A DNA stretch of 64,000 bases from Pedobacter yonginensis (GCF_003173595.1 NZ_QGNZ01000002.1:930001-994000); one strand, 5' to 3'. Counted from the first letter of the stretch, positions 34,575 to 44,040 are shown. Numbers and translations are program-made. The notes: generated by a model not told the origin, from the sequence alone.

Positions 34575-34647
34575 GCAATTTTTTTAAGTGGTTGCAATCC
34601 GGTCCCGAAGATTCGGGATAGCAAATCAATCCACTTTTAATGATTGC
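34575..34647. repeat. large imperfect palindrome between metK and the lipid kinase gene
   Basis: Outer arms 34575-34591 and 34631-34647 match at 13 of 17 positions (GCAA...AAGTGG against CCACTT...TTGC). The centre is a perfect TCCCGAA-GA-TTCGGGA hairpin (34603-34618), with TTGC/GCAA between. The structure looks like a REP/MITE-type insertion or a bidirectional terminator. It includes the ATG at 34640 that would otherwise extend the lipid kinase frame. Confidence 0.6.
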
Positions 34648-34711
34648 AAAAATAGTATATTTTCTTTATTTCAAAAATTATAGATTATTTTGTACCCTCA
34701 TTCTTTTCAAC

Positions 34712-35593
34712 TTGCAAAGTAAAAACAACATTCTCTTTATCATCAACCCAATCTCTGGAGGAAAGGGCAAATTGCGCATTCCCGACTTTATAGATAAGTA
34801 TCTGGACAAGGAAAAATTTAGTCCAAACTTTATTTTTACGGAGTATATTGGACATGCAGGCGAGCTCGCAGACGAAGCCTCACTTAAAAATTTTGACATA
34901 ATCGTGGCAGCTGGTGGAGATGGAACCATCAATGAAGTAGCCACAAAAGTTTTAAAACACAATAAAATTTTAGGCATTCTTCCTCTCGGCTCGGGCAATG
35001 GCTTGGCCAGATTTCTAAATATTCCTAAAAATTTAAGGCAGGCCATCTCGTTAATCAATAATCTAAAAATAGAAAAGATAGATTCTGCAACGTTTAACAA
35101 CAAATCTTTCTTTAATCTCGCAGGTATGGGTTTCGATGCACATTTAAGTGCTGTTTTTTCGAGCGATAAGAAAAGAGGATTAAGCGGTTATGTGAAATTA
35201 GGTTTTAAAGAAGTATTCAACTATCAACCCCAAGTTTATACCATAAATATAGATGGTGTAGAACATAAACGAAAAGCATTTGCAGTTACCATTGCTAACT
35301 CCTCTCAATATGGTAACGATGTTTTTATAGCGCCTTCAGCCTCTGTAAAAGATGGCCTACTGGATGTTTGCATCATAAAGCCCTTTTCGCTTTTAAAATT
35401 ACCTGTGCTGAGTTATGTCATGTTGAAAGGAAGAGCAGAAACCTCGGATATGATTGAAATCATCAAAGGCAAAAACATTAAAATTACTCGACAAGAAGCA
35501 GGAGCGGTACATGTAGATGGCGAACCATTACAAATGGGCGTGGAGATAGAAGCCCTAGTAAATCCATTATCTTTGCAAGTAATTGTTCCCTAA
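34712..35593 (+). CDS. diacylglycerol-kinase-like lipid kinase (YegS/LCB5 family)
   Basis: About 293 aa from a TTG start at 34712 (LQSKNNILFIINPISGGKGK). The frame stays open to ATG 34640, but that ATG lies in a palindrome and would add a hydrophobic leader not typical of the family. Motifs are NPISGGKGK, AAGGDGTINEV (nucleotide binding) and PLGSGNGLARF. It phosphorylates a lipid, likely diacylglycerol or a sphingoid-type base; Sphingobacteriaceae make sphingolipids, so the latter is possible. Single gene, 26 bases before the SUI1 protein gene. Confidence 0.85.
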   Translation: MQSKNNILFIINPISGGKGKLRIPDFIDKYLDKEKFSPNFIFTEYIGHAGELADEASLKNFDIIVAAGGDGTINEVATKVLKHNKILGILPLGSGNGLARFLNIPKNLRQAISLINNLKIEKIDSATFNNKSFFNLAGMGFDAHLSAVFSSDKKRGLSGYVKLGFKEVFNYQPQVYTINIDGVEHKRKAFAVTIANSSQYGNDVFIAPSASVKDGLLDVCIIKPFSLLKLPVLSYVMLKGRAETSDMIEIIKGKNIKITRQEAGAVHVDGEPLQMGVEIEALVNPLSLQVIVP

Positions 35594-35619
35594 TTCACCA
35601 GCACTCATAATTTGTTAAT

Positions 35620-35970
35620 ATGAAACCAAAGAAAAATAGTTTAAGCGATCTTGGCGGCATCATGTATTCTACAAATCCAGAATTTGAATATGAAGAAGAA
35701 GTGGATGATACTGTAACCGCACCAAACCAACAACAGGATTTACGGGTGATGCTCGATAAAAAAAATCGTGGTGGCAAGGCGGTAACACTCGTTACTGGTT
35801 TTAGAGGAAAGCAAGAGGATTTAGACGTACTGGGCAAAATGCTTAAAACCAAGTGTGGCGTTGGTGGGTCTGTTAAGGATGGAGAAATCATGATTCAGGG
35901 TGATGTTCGAGATAAGGTGATGGGAATCCTTCAAAAGGACGGATATAAGGTTAAAAAGGCTGGCGGTTAA
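35620..35970 (+). CDS. SUI1/eIF1-like translation factor (YciH type)
   Basis: 116 aa. The N-terminal part is flexible and acidic. The SUI1 domain starts near residue 45 (LDKKNRGGKAVTLVTGFRGK) and includes the conserved KTKCGVGGSVKDGEIMIQGD segment. Such proteins resemble eIF1 and may bias initiation codon choice; their role in bacteria is not settled. It is 26 bases after the lipid kinase gene and may share its transcript. Nothing recognisable lies between its stop and the pckA promoter. Confidence 0.9.
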   Translation: MKPKKNSLSDLGGIMYSTNPEFEYEEEVDDTVTAPNQQQDLRVMLDKKNRGGKAVTLVTGFRGKQEDLDVLGKMLKTKCGVGGSVKDGEIMIQGDVRDKVMGILQKDGYKVKKAGG

Positions 35971-36200
35971 CCTGTTTAGGAAAGCGTCCATGCTGCGAAT
36001 GCTCAAAATAATTTCAGTTTTTCGCTTTCGGCTACGCCAATACCTCAAAATCCAAATCAACTTAGTGTAAAAAATCCAATTTCTTTTGAGTTCAAAAACC
36101 TATTTATATTACTGATTATCAGTGTTATATGCAATAGTGTATTTGATACAATATGTAAATAATTAGCTCAAAATACTCGCTTTTTTGAATGATAAGTCAG

Positions 36201-36208
36201 TACATTTG
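36201..36208 (+). promoter_or_regulatory. putative -7 element for pckA
   Basis: TACATTTG fits TAnnTTTG, 22 bases before the pckA ATG. A TTTG at 36184-36187 is only 13 bases away, shorter than usual, so the -33 assignment is unclear. Confidence 0.4.
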
Positions 36209-36230
36209 CATCACTAACTAACTTATTGTT

Positions 36231-37826
36231 ATGAGCAAAAAGAAACTGCAAACGCCAGATTTAAGCTACTTAAATCTAGGCGGTAACATTGCTGTAAAGT
36301 ACCAACTAACATCCCCAGAATTAGTTGAAGAAGCGTTAAAAAATAATGAAGGCACGCTGGCCACTTCAGGAGCTTTAGCGATTGATACCGGAAAGTTTAC
36401 CGGCCGTTCACCAAAAGATCGATTTATTGTAAGTGATGAAATTACAGCAAGCACCGTTTGGTGGGGCGATGTAAACATCAAGATTAGTCCCGAAAAATTT
36501 GATGCCTTGTACCATAAAATTACCGATTACCTAAAAAAAAAGGTCATTTATGTTAGAGATTCATCCGCTTGTGCCGATACCGACTATTCCATTTCCATTC
36601 GGGTAATTACAGAAACGGCCTATCAAAATCTCTTTGCCAACAACTTATTCATCCGACCAGAGGAAAGCACTTTGGGCGAAAATCCGGAGTGGACCATCAT
36701 AGCCGCACCAGGTTTTTTATCCAATCCGGCAGAAGATGGAACGCGTCAGGAAAATTTTTCAATCCTAAACTTTACCAAAAAAATGATTTTGATTGGCGGA
36801 ACAGGTTATACGGGTGAAATAAAAAAAGGGATATTTTCTGTATTGAACTTTATTCTGCCCATCTATAAGAAAACACTTTCCATGCATTGTTCTGCAAATG
36901 TAGGCGAGGCTGGAGATACAGCAATATTTTTTGGTTTATCTGGAACGGGGAAAACAACCCTATCCGCCGATCCAAAACGAGGTTTAATTGGCGATGATGA
37001 ACACGGCTGGGGAAACGATTCCGTTTTTAATTTCGAAGGTGGCTGTTATGCGAAGTGTGTAGATTTAACCCAAGAAAAAGAACCACAAATATTTAACGCC
37101 ATTAAGTTTGGCTCACTGCTCGAAAACATAAATTACTTTCCAAACACGAGAGAAGTAGATTTTTCAAATATCGAAAAAACAGAAAACACGCGCGTGGCTT
37201 ACCCAATTGAGTTTATTGACAACGCAATTTTACCCTCAGTGGCACCCATTCCTAAAAATATATTCTTTTTAACAGCCGATGCTTTTGGGGTGTTACCACC
37301 CATTTCGAAATTGAATGTAGAACAAGCGATGTTCCACTTTATGAGTGGTTATACAGCTAAAGTTGCAGGTACAGAAGCCGGCATAACCGAGCCGCAGTTA
37401 ACCTTCTCTGCTTGCTTTGGCAAAGCCTTTCTTCCGTTGCATCCATCTCAATATGCCGAATTACTTGGCGAAAAAATGAAAAAACATCAAGTAAATGTAT
37501 GGTTGGTAAACACCGGTTGGACAGGGGGCGCATACGGTGTGGGTAAGCGTATGAAATTGAGTTATACCCGAGCGATGATTACTGCGGCATTGAATGGAGA
37601 TTTAGATCATAATCAATATAAGAAGCATCATGTATTTAAATTAATGATGCCTTTACATTGTCCTAACGTTCCGAGTGAGATTTTAGACCCTTCAAAAACA
37701 TGGGATAATGAAGAAGAATACTTCCTAAAAGCTTACGAATTGGATAACGCCTTTGCCGAAAATTTTAAGCAGTTTGACAAGGCAAATACCCAAAAGTTAC
37801 ACGAGAAAGCGTTAAAATTGTGTTAA
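36231..37826 (+). CDS. pckA: phosphoenolpyruvate carboxykinase (ATP)
   Basis: 531 aa, normal length. Converts oxaloacetate and ATP to phosphoenolpyruvate in gluconeogenesis. The P-loop FFGLSGTGKTTLSADP and the adjacent GDDEHGW metal site are intact, as is the C-terminal NTGWTGGAYGVGKRM. The Walker A form GLSGTGKT identifies the ATP-dependent enzyme. It is monocistronic, with a terminator about 70 bases after the stop. Confidence 0.97.
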   Translation: MSKKKLQTPDLSYLNLGGNIAVKYQLTSPELVEEALKNNEGTLATSGALAIDTGKFTGRSPKDRFIVSDEITASTVWWGDVNIKISPEKFDALYHKITDYLKKKVIYVRDSSACADTDYSISIRVITETAYQNLFANNLFIRPEESTLGENPEWTIIAAPGFLSNPAEDGTRQENFSILNFTKKMILIGGTGYTGEIKKGIFSVLNFILPIYKKTLSMHCSANVGEAGDTAIFFGLSGTGKTTLSADPKRGLIGDDEHGWGNDSVFNFEGGCYAKCVDLTQEKEPQIFNAIKFGSLLENINYFPNTREVDFSNIEKTENTRVAYPIEFIDNAILPSVAPIPKNIFFLTADAFGVLPPISKLNVEQAMFHFMSGYTAKVAGTEAGITEPQLTFSACFGKAFLPLHPSQYAELLGEKMKKHQVNVWLVNTGWTGGAYGVGKRMKLSYTRAMITAALNGDLDHNQYKKHHVFKLMMPLHCPNVPSEILDPSKTWDNEEEYFLKAYELDNAFAENFKQFDKANTQKLHEKALKLC

Positions 37827-37897
37827 ATGCACTTTAAAATGCATTTTTTGCGCTAAAAATTTGCAATTAGATTTTTTTTTAGTTTTTATTGTGAAAG

Positions 37898-37926
37898 AAT
37901 TGCCTCTGGCTGAGGCAATTTTTTTG
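37898..37926 (+). terminator. terminator after pckA
   Basis: A 9-bp stem AATTGCCTC/GAGGCAATT (37898-37906, 37912-37920) with 5-base loop and T8 run. Confidence 0.85.
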
Positions 37927-37995
37927 TTATACACCCTTTGTGATTACCGTAAACTAAATCTTAAGTAACGATTTAATTGTTTATTGATTTATTAA

Positions 37996-38025
37996 TTTGT
38001 AATTTAAATCAAAGTTATAAATTTG
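37996..38025 (+). promoter_or_regulatory. promoter of the exbB-tonB operon
   Basis: TTTG 37996-37999 and TAAATTTG 38018-38025 with an 18-base spacer, a full match to the Bacteroidota consensus. The predicted leader to the exbB ATG is about 90 bases. Confidence 0.7.
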
Positions 38026-38122
38026 TTTTTCGCAACAAAACCAGATAAGAAACGTTGTGTGTATTACAAAAGAAAACAGCTAAAAATTAAAAACAAGAAC
38101 TAAAACTAAAAATTAAAAAAAA

Positions 38123-38953
38123 ATGGCAAACGCACCAAAACCGACAACTGTTAAAAAAGAGAGCTCTTCAAGTGCTTCAAATGTATTTGCAACATTCGTT
38201 ATTCCAATCTGTATTGTAATTGGATTCTGTGTTTGGAGATTCGTATTCGGAGAAGGAAGTAACTTTATTGATGGTGACAGAGAAAAATTACCTTTAGCAG
38301 GAAACTATCTTGGAACAGCATACAAAGGAGGTCCTATCGTAGCGATCTTAGTAGGATTACTTTTAGTAGTTATTGTATTCTCAATCGAGCGTTTCATCGT
38401 AATTGGTAAAGCAAGTGGAAAATCAAGCTTAGATACTTTTATCCGTAAAGTACAAGGTTTGTTAAGCGCAGGAAACATCGATGCAGCTAAAGCAGAGTGC
38501 GACAAACAACAAGGTTCTGTTGCTAACGTAATTAAATCAGGATTAAAAAAATATAGCGAAGTAGAAGCAGATACCAATATGGATGTGGAGCAATCAATCG
38601 TTGCAATCCAAAAAGAGGTAGAAGAAGCAACTGCTTTAGAAATGCCAATGTTAGAGCAAAACTTAACTGTAATTGCAACCTTAGTATCAATTGGTACGTT
38701 AGTAGGTTTATTGGGTACAGTAACAGGTATGATCCGTGCATTCGCCGGTTTAGCAAATTCTGGTGCTCCAGATCAATCAGCATTAGCGGTAGGTATCTCT
38801 GAGGCATTGATTAACACTGCAACAGGTATCTTGGTATCAACAGTAGCAATTATCATGTATAACGTATTAACTTCTAAAATCGACAAGTTAACTTACGCTA
38901 TCGATGAAGCTGGTTTCAGCATCGTTCAAACATACGCTAGTTCGCATAAATAA
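38123..38953 (+). CDS. exbB: ExbB/TolQ/MotA proton channel protein
   Basis: 276 aa. A first helix near the N-terminus (FATFVIPICIVIGFCVWRFV) precedes the three-helix MotA/TolQ/ExbB core (LVGLLLVVIVFSIERFIVIG; LVSIGTLVGLLGTVTGMIRA; GILVSTVAIIMYNVL). It forms the pentameric channel that energises TonB with the two ExbD proteins encoded next. It is the first gene of a seven-gene run with its own promoter. Confidence 0.93.
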   Translation: MANAPKPTTVKKESSSSASNVFATFVIPICIVIGFCVWRFVFGEGSNFIDGDREKLPLAGNYLGTAYKGGPIVAILVGLLLVVIVFSIERFIVIGKASGKSSLDTFIRKVQGLLSAGNIDAAKAECDKQQGSVANVIKSGLKKYSEVEADTNMDVEQSIVAIQKEVEEATALEMPMLEQNLTVIATLVSIGTLVGLLGTVTGMIRAFAGLANSGAPDQSALAVGISEALINTATGILVSTVAIIMYNVLTSKIDKLTYAIDEAGFSIVQTYASSHK

Positions 38954-39031
38954 GAATTTTGAAAAAATTTTTACCGGCTTTATGGAAAACCGGAAAAAAG
39001 AACATCATTATTAAAACTAGTAATTTATATT

Positions 39032-39646
39032 ATGCCTAGAATAAAAGTTAAAAGAACAAGTACCGTAACAGATATGACCGCCATGTGTGATGTGGCTTCA
39101 TTGTTACTTACTTTCTTCATATTAACTGCAACTGCAAGGCAACCAGAACCACTAGCTGTACAAACCCCCTCATCAACATATGAGTTTAAGGTGCCAGCAG
39201 AGAATAACGCAATTTTAACAATTGGGCAGGGTAAGGTTTTCTTTGAAGTAGCAGGAAATAAAGTAAGGGCTAAAACCTTAGAGTTAATTGGACAACAATA
39301 TAACATTAGCTTTACTCCAGAAGAAATACAACGTTTTTCAGTAATCTCAACTTTTGGTGTACCAGTTTCAGATCTGAAAAAGTTTATTGCAATGTCTGGA
39401 TCAGATAGGATGAAGCCCGGAGTACAAACCGGAATTCCAACGGATTCAACTGACAATCAGTTAAATTCATGGGTTTTGCAAGCGCGTACCGCAACTGCTG
39501 AGATTAATCAACAGCCAATGCGTGTAAGTATTAAAGGCGATGCCAAAGAGGAATATCCTGTAATTAAAAAGATTGTTGATGTACTTCAGAAACAAAAAGT
39601 GAATAAATTTTTGTTAGTTACAAACTCTGAAGCTAAAAAGAAATAA
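39032..39646 (+). CDS. exbD: ExbD/TolR-family protein, first copy
   Basis: 204 aa, somewhat longer than a typical ExbD. One N-terminal helix with the conserved proton-relay Asp (TDMTAMCDVASLLLTFFILT), then a long periplasmic domain. It diverges from the second copy, with two extra charged stretches (EEIQRFSVISTFGVPV). Two different ExbD genes side by side are usual in Bacteroidota operons. 78 bases after exbB, 3 before the next gene. Confidence 0.88.
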   Translation: MPRIKVKRTSTVTDMTAMCDVASLLLTFFILTATARQPEPLAVQTPSSTYEFKVPAENNAILTIGQGKVFFEVAGNKVRAKTLELIGQQYNISFTPEEIQRFSVISTFGVPVSDLKKFIAMSGSDRMKPGVQTGIPTDSTDNQLNSWVLQARTATAEINQQPMRVSIKGDAKEEYPVIKKIVDVLQKQKVNKFLLVTNSEAKKK

Positions 39647-39649
39647 GAA

Positions 39650-40156
39650 ATGGCAGAATTAAACACAGGCGGGAAGAAAGCCACGCCAAGGGTTGATATG
39701 ACTCCGATGGTAGATTTGATGTTTCTTTTGGTAACATTCTTTATTTTAACAACATCAATATCTACGCCTCAAGCAATGGATATTGTAAAGCCAGATAAAG
39801 ACGACAAGAATTTGGATAACAGATTGGAGTTAAAAGCATCTAAAACGATGACTATTTTATTGGGTAAAAAAGATAAAGTAGCGTGGTATATGGGTGAGGC
39901 TGGTAAAACAGCTCCAACTTATGAAAACTTATCACAAGTTGATAAATCTATTATCGCAAATAGAAAAGTTGCTGATGCATCTGGAATAAAAGGAGAATTT
40001 GTTGTCTTGGTAAAACCAACCAGCGGATCTACATTCCAAAACTTTGTTGATATTATGGACGAATTGGAAATATTAAAGGTTAAAGTTCGTCAAATCGATG
40101 ATGACAATATCCTTGATGCCGAAAAAGAGTCGATGAGATCACAAGGTATTTTATAA
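39650..40156 (+). CDS. exbD: ExbD/TolR-family protein, second copy
   Basis: 168 aa. Helix near residues 18-38 preceded by PRVDMTPMVDLMFLLVTFF with the conserved Asp. Very similar to the orphan ExbD at 32602 (TMTILLG, WYMGE, QNFVDIMDELE). It works with ExbB to drive TonB. The 3-base gap to the first exbD and 20 bases to tonB place it in the operon. Confidence 0.92.
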   Translation: MAELNTGGKKATPRVDMTPMVDLMFLLVTFFILTTSISTPQAMDIVKPDKDDKNLDNRLELKASKTMTILLGKKDKVAWYMGEAGKTAPTYENLSQVDKSIIANRKVADASGIKGEFVVLVKPTSGSTFQNFVDIMDELEILKVKVRQIDDDNILDAEKESMRSQGIL

Positions 40157-40176
40157 TAAAGTTAAACTCAATAATC

Positions 40177-40998
40177 ATGTCAAAATTAGATATATTTAGA
40201 AGTGAGTGGCTTGAAGTAGTTTTTGCTGATAAAAACAAAAGCTATGGTGCTTACCAATTGCGTAAGACCAATGGAGCCAATACCACTAGGGCGTTGATTA
40301 TCGGTTCAGTAATCTTTCTTATCTTGTTTTTCTCTCCAAAAATCTATAGCCTAATCAAAGGTTCAATAGATAATCAGGATGAGCAATTAAAAGCACAGGA
40401 AGTAATTATCGCTCCGCCGCCCCCAGTTGATCCAAAAACACCTCCACCCCCACCGGTAGAGCCACCGCCACCAAAAGTGGATCAGGTAAAAATGCCACCT
40501 CCAATCGTTAAGCCAGATGAGCAAGTACGTGATGAGGAACCACCTACAGTTGAAAAGCTGAAGGAAGCAGATCCTGGCCAAAGAGATATTAAGGGTGATC
40601 CAACCGCAGATATTCAGATTGCTGAACCTGTTGGTGAAGGTCCAAAACGTACTGAGGCTGTTGCTGTAGATGATAATAAGGTTTATGACTTTGTTAGTAT
40701 CGAGAAACAACCAGAATATCCAGGAGGTATTGCTAAGTTTTACGGTTATTTAGGTAAAGCAATTAAATACCCGCCAATGGCACAAGAAAATAACGTACAG
40801 GGTAAAGTGTTTTTATCTTTCGTTGTTGAAAAGGATGGTAAATTAACTGATATCACAGTTACACGTGGCTTAGGTAGCGGTACTGATGAAGAAGCTATCC
40901 GTGTACTAAAGGCCAGTCCACGTTGGAACCCAGGTATCCAAAATGGTAAGCCTGTAAGGGTAAAATACAACATCAACGTAAACTTTACATTGAACTAA
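40177..40998 (+). CDS. tonB: TonB-family energy transducer
   Basis: 273 aa. N-terminal transmembrane anchor near residues 35-58 (ALIIGSVIFLILFF), a proline-rich spacer (about residues 72-115) and a C-terminal TonB domain (EKQPEYPGGIAKFYGYLGKA, then VQGKVFLSFVVEKDGKLTDI, then RVLKASPRWNPGIQNGKPVR). It spans the periplasm to energise outer-membrane TonB-dependent receptors such as SusC-type transporters. It follows the second exbD and precedes a small membrane protein gene by 6 bases. Confidence 0.94.
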   Translation: MSKLDIFRSEWLEVVFADKNKSYGAYQLRKTNGANTTRALIIGSVIFLILFFSPKIYSLIKGSIDNQDEQLKAQEVIIAPPPPVDPKTPPPPPVEPPPPKVDQVKMPPPIVKPDEQVRDEEPPTVEKLKEADPGQRDIKGDPTADIQIAEPVGEGPKRTEAVAVDDNKVYDFVSIEKQPEYPGGIAKFYGYLGKAIKYPPMAQENNVQGKVFLSFVVEKDGKLTDITVTRGLGSGTDEEAIRVLKASPRWNPGIQNGKPVRVKYNINVNFTLN

Positions 40999-41004
40999 TA
41001 GTAA

Positions 41005-41223
41005 ATGTTAAATTTTGATATTTTTAAGCAAAAATCGCCTAAACAGCGGTTTTTGCTCATTTTAGGCCTTATCATGTTTGTTTTTTACGTGATCTTGGGT
41101 TTGGCATTTATCTTTTGGAAAGGCCTTAATCTAAATATTCCTTACTACGGTAAGGTAGCTATAGGAATCTTCCTCATTATTTATGCTTTTGTACGACTAT
41201 TAAGCCTGGGTAGGCGAGACTAA
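41005..41223 (+). CDS. small two-helix membrane protein of the ton operon
   Basis: 72 aa with two hydrophobic segments (FLLILGLIMFVFYVILGLAF and VAIGIFLIIYAFVRLLSL) and basic ends. I do not recognise a family. Position between tonB and a PstS-like gene, with gaps of 6 bases on each side, makes it a real member of the operon and a candidate accessory subunit of the ExbBD-TonB machinery. Confidence 0.72.
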   Translation: MLNFDIFKQKSPKQRFLLILGLIMFVFYVILGLAFIFWKGLNLNIPYYGKVAIGIFLIIYAFVRLLSLGRRD

Positions 41224-41229
41224 TCATTG

Positions 41230-42132
41230 ATGAGAAATATCCTTTTTATATTTATGTTGCTCGCTTTTGTTTCTTGTAAACGTAAAGCAAAAACTGAAGC
41301 GGTAAAAGAAACCCGAACCAGCGGTACTTTAAAAATATTGGTTGATGAAAGCGTAGGCCCAATTGTTCAGGAACAAATTGGTATTTTCGGCTTGGATTAT
41401 CCGCAGGCAAAATTTGAAACTATAATAAAGCCTGAAGAAAAATTATTGCCAGCCTTCTTAAACGACAGCGTTAGGGTAATTGTTTTGCCTAGAATGTTAA
41501 CCAAGCAGGAAGAAAAATATTATAATCAACGCAACATAAAGATTAATACCTCGCGCTTTGCGGTTGATGGAATCGCTTTAATTACAAATCAGGGCAATAT
41601 TGATAGTGTAATTACCGTTAAAGAAGTTATAGATATATTACAAGGGAAAAGTTCAGATAAAAAATTGGTCTTTGATAACGCTTATTCAAGTACCTTCCAA
41701 TATTTTAAACAATTGGCAAATATTAGTCAATTTCCAGCTAAAGGTGTTTATTCGAAAAATTCTAGCAATGAAGTCATCAAGCTTATAGCTCAGGATAAGA
41801 ATTTTATTGGTATTTTAGGTATGAATTGGATTACCGATCGCAATTCGAAGATGACAGATTATTTGAGCCAGGTAAAAGTTTTAGGTGTAAAGAATTTAAA
41901 GGGTAAAGTTGGCGACGATCAGTTTTATAAACCTACACAAGATAATCTTATAAACGGAATCTATCCTTTTCTTAGAAACGTAAATATAATAGATTGTGAA
42001 GGGAGAGATGGTTTAGGCACAGGATTTGCAACATGGTTAAGGAGCCAAAGGGGGCAATTGATTGTACTTAAATCTGGACTGGCACCACATAAATTAATGC
42101 CGAGAGAAATTAACTTAACAAAAGAAAAATAA
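41230..42132 (+). CDS. PstS-like substrate-binding lipoprotein
   Basis: 300 aa from ATG 41230 (TTG 41227 is alternative). Lipobox LLAFVSC. The body looks like a phosphate/anion-type periplasmic binding protein (GTLKILVDESVGPIVQEQIG; AVDGIALITNQGNIDS; FIGILGMNWITD). No ABC permease or ATPase is nearby, so it does not serve a normal importer. Such genes recur next to TonB operons in Bacteroidota; a sensing or envelope role is inferred. Confidence 0.8.
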   Translation: MRNILFIFMLLAFVSCKRKAKTEAVKETRTSGTLKILVDESVGPIVQEQIGIFGLDYPQAKFETIIKPEEKLLPAFLNDSVRVIVLPRMLTKQEEKYYNQRNIKINTSRFAVDGIALITNQGNIDSVITVKEVIDILQGKSSDKKLVFDNAYSSTFQYFKQLANISQFPAKGVYSKNSSNEVIKLIAQDKNFIGILGMNWITDRNSKMTDYLSQVKVLGVKNLKGKVGDDQFYKPTQDNLINGIYPFLRNVNIIDCEGRDGLGTGFATWLRSQRGQLIVLKSGLAPHKLMPREINLTKEK

Positions 42133-42278
42133 TTTATAAATTGAACCACGAAGTATTTAAGAGAATGCTTCACATTTAGAGATAGGAATTACCGGTGAAG
42201 GTTGAAAAGGCAATTAGAAGAGAAAAGAACCATGGCTTAATCAACTTCATTACCATTAAAAAACAAAAATTAAATCCA

Positions 42279-43988
42279 ATGAAAATTTCAAAGAAAGCAA
42301 TAACCTTAAATGTAGGTTTAGTGTTGATGGGTTCTGCAGTTTTTGCTCAAAATTTAAACGACGCGAAAAAAGCCATTGACGCTGAACAGTATCAGAAAGC
42401 ATCATCAATGCTTAAATCATTGGTGAGTTCACAAGCAACAAATGGTGAAAATTATTATAACCTGGGTTTGGTTTACTTGAAAACCGGTTATATTGATTCG
42501 GCTAGAGCAGTTTTTACGAAAGGTGTAACAGCTGATCCAAAAAGTAACCTAAACTTAATTGGCTTAGGCGAAGCGGATATGTTATCCAACAATCCAACAT
42601 CAGCTAAAACCAATTTCGATAAAGCGGTAGCATTAGCGCCAAAAGACTACAAAACATATTTAAATATCGGTAAAGCTTATTTAGCTCAAGATAAGCCAAG
42701 CGAGGATGTATCTAAACCAGATTTCACCAGTGCTTTGGCTAATATCACTAAAGCTGATGAGTTAGATTCTAAAGATAAAGATGCCGATGTTTTCTTAGCA
42801 CAGGGTGATGCCTACGCATTACAAAAGAAAAACTCTGAGGCATTAGGCCCATACATGAGAGTTGGTGATGTTGATCCAAACAACAGACGAGCCAAAACTC
42901 AAATTGGTAAAATGTACAAAGAATCTAGAGCTTTTCCAGAAGGTGAAAAGGAATTACAAGATGTAATTGCTGCAGATCCAAACTACGGCCCTGCTTACCG
43001 AGAATTGGGTGAGTTATACTTACAATGGAGTAGTTTTGGTACCGATCAAGAAAAAGCAAAAAAAGGTATTGAGAACTATAAAAAATATATGGATTTGACC
43101 GACAAATCTTTAGAGTCTCAATTGCGTTATGCTCAATTCTTATTTTATGCAAAGGATTTCCAAACCTTGGAGCAAGTAGCTTCAAGCATGCAAGTTCCTG
43201 CTAATGATCCAAAAGGTATCATCGTATCTCGTTTAAAAGGATGGTCTGCTTACGAAAACAAAAACTATCCTCAAGCATTAACTTATTTAACTGAGTTCTT
43301 TGCGAAGGAAAAAGATAAAACCAAAATTTTAGGTAATGATTACCTTTATTTAGGAAAATCTCAGTTAAAAGCTGGTCAAGACAGTTTAGCGGTAATGAAT
43401 ATCATTGAGGCAGCGAAAATCGATTCGAACAATGCTGATGCCTTGGCAGAAGCAGGTTTGGCATTGATGAAAGCAAAAAAATATGCTAAGTCTGCTGAGA
43501 TTTATAATCTTGCAATTAAATACAATCCTAATGGTAAAGGGTCATTAACCAACTATTATTACTTAGGTCAAACTCGTTTCTACGAGTCGTATTTCTTGCA
43601 AAAAGACAAAAAGCCGTTAAATACAGCTGGTTTAGTTGAGGCAGATTCTGCTTTGAGCCATTTGAATAAAGTATCTCCTGAGTTTGCTTTAGGATATTTT
43701 ACAAGAGCAAGGATCGCAAACCTAATGGATGATAAAACAAATCCAAAGTATGCTTCAATTCCTTTCTTTGAAAAATACATTAGCTTGGTAAAACCAGAAG
43801 AAGCAGCAAGCAATAAAAATAACTTAGTAGAATCTTATGATTATTTAGGTGCTTACTATGCTGATAAAGATAAAGCGAAAGCGGTTGATTTCTTAAACAA
43901 GAGTATCGCACTTGATCCAGCTGGCCCATTTGCAACAGCTAAATTAAAAGAGCTTCAAGCTCCAGCTGCAAAAGGAAAAGGTAAATAA
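42279..43988 (+). CDS. secreted tetratricopeptide-repeat protein
   Basis: 569 aa from ATG 42279, which gives a proper signal peptide (MKISKKAITLNVGLVLMGSA); an in-frame GTG at 42195 would add a charged leader. At least eight TPR-like units are visible (for example ENYYNLGLVYLKTGYIDSAR; KTYLNIGKAYLAQDK; PAYRELGELYLQW; DYLGAYYADKDKAKAVDFLN). It probably scaffolds protein complexes in the periplasm and ends the ton operon. Its stop is followed by a strong terminator. Confidence 0.85.
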   Translation: MKISKKAITLNVGLVLMGSAVFAQNLNDAKKAIDAEQYQKASSMLKSLVSSQATNGENYYNLGLVYLKTGYIDSARAVFTKGVTADPKSNLNLIGLGEADMLSNNPTSAKTNFDKAVALAPKDYKTYLNIGKAYLAQDKPSEDVSKPDFTSALANITKADELDSKDKDADVFLAQGDAYALQKKNSEALGPYMRVGDVDPNNRRAKTQIGKMYKESRAFPEGEKELQDVIAADPNYGPAYRELGELYLQWSSFGTDQEKAKKGIENYKKYMDLTDKSLESQLRYAQFLFYAKDFQTLEQVASSMQVPANDPKGIIVSRLKGWSAYENKNYPQALTYLTEFFAKEKDKTKILGNDYLYLGKSQLKAGQDSLAVMNIIEAAKIDSNNADALAEAGLALMKAKKYAKSAEIYNLAIKYNPNGKGSLTNYYYLGQTRFYESYFLQKDKKPLNTAGLVEADSALSHLNKVSPEFALGYFTRARIANLMDDKTNPKYASIPFFEKYISLVKPEEAASNKNNLVESYDYLGAYYADKDKAKAVDFLNKSIALDPAGPFATAKLKELQAPAAKGKGK

Positions 43989-44010
43989 TAAATCTAATTA
44001 ATAATTTAGG

Positions 44011-44040
44011 AAAGGCAGAGTTTGGTTACTCTGCCTTTTT
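44011..44040 (+). terminator. terminator of the exbB-TPR operon
   Basis: An 11-bp stem AAAGGCAGAGT/ACTCTGCCTTT (44011-44021, 44028-44038) with a 6-base loop and T-run. The loop also contains the TTTG -33 box of the nuo promoter. Confidence 0.85.

Noticed and set aside
34487..34640. SAM riboswitch upstream of metK
   Set aside because: The palindromic structure there does not match the SAM-I or SAM-II pattern I know.
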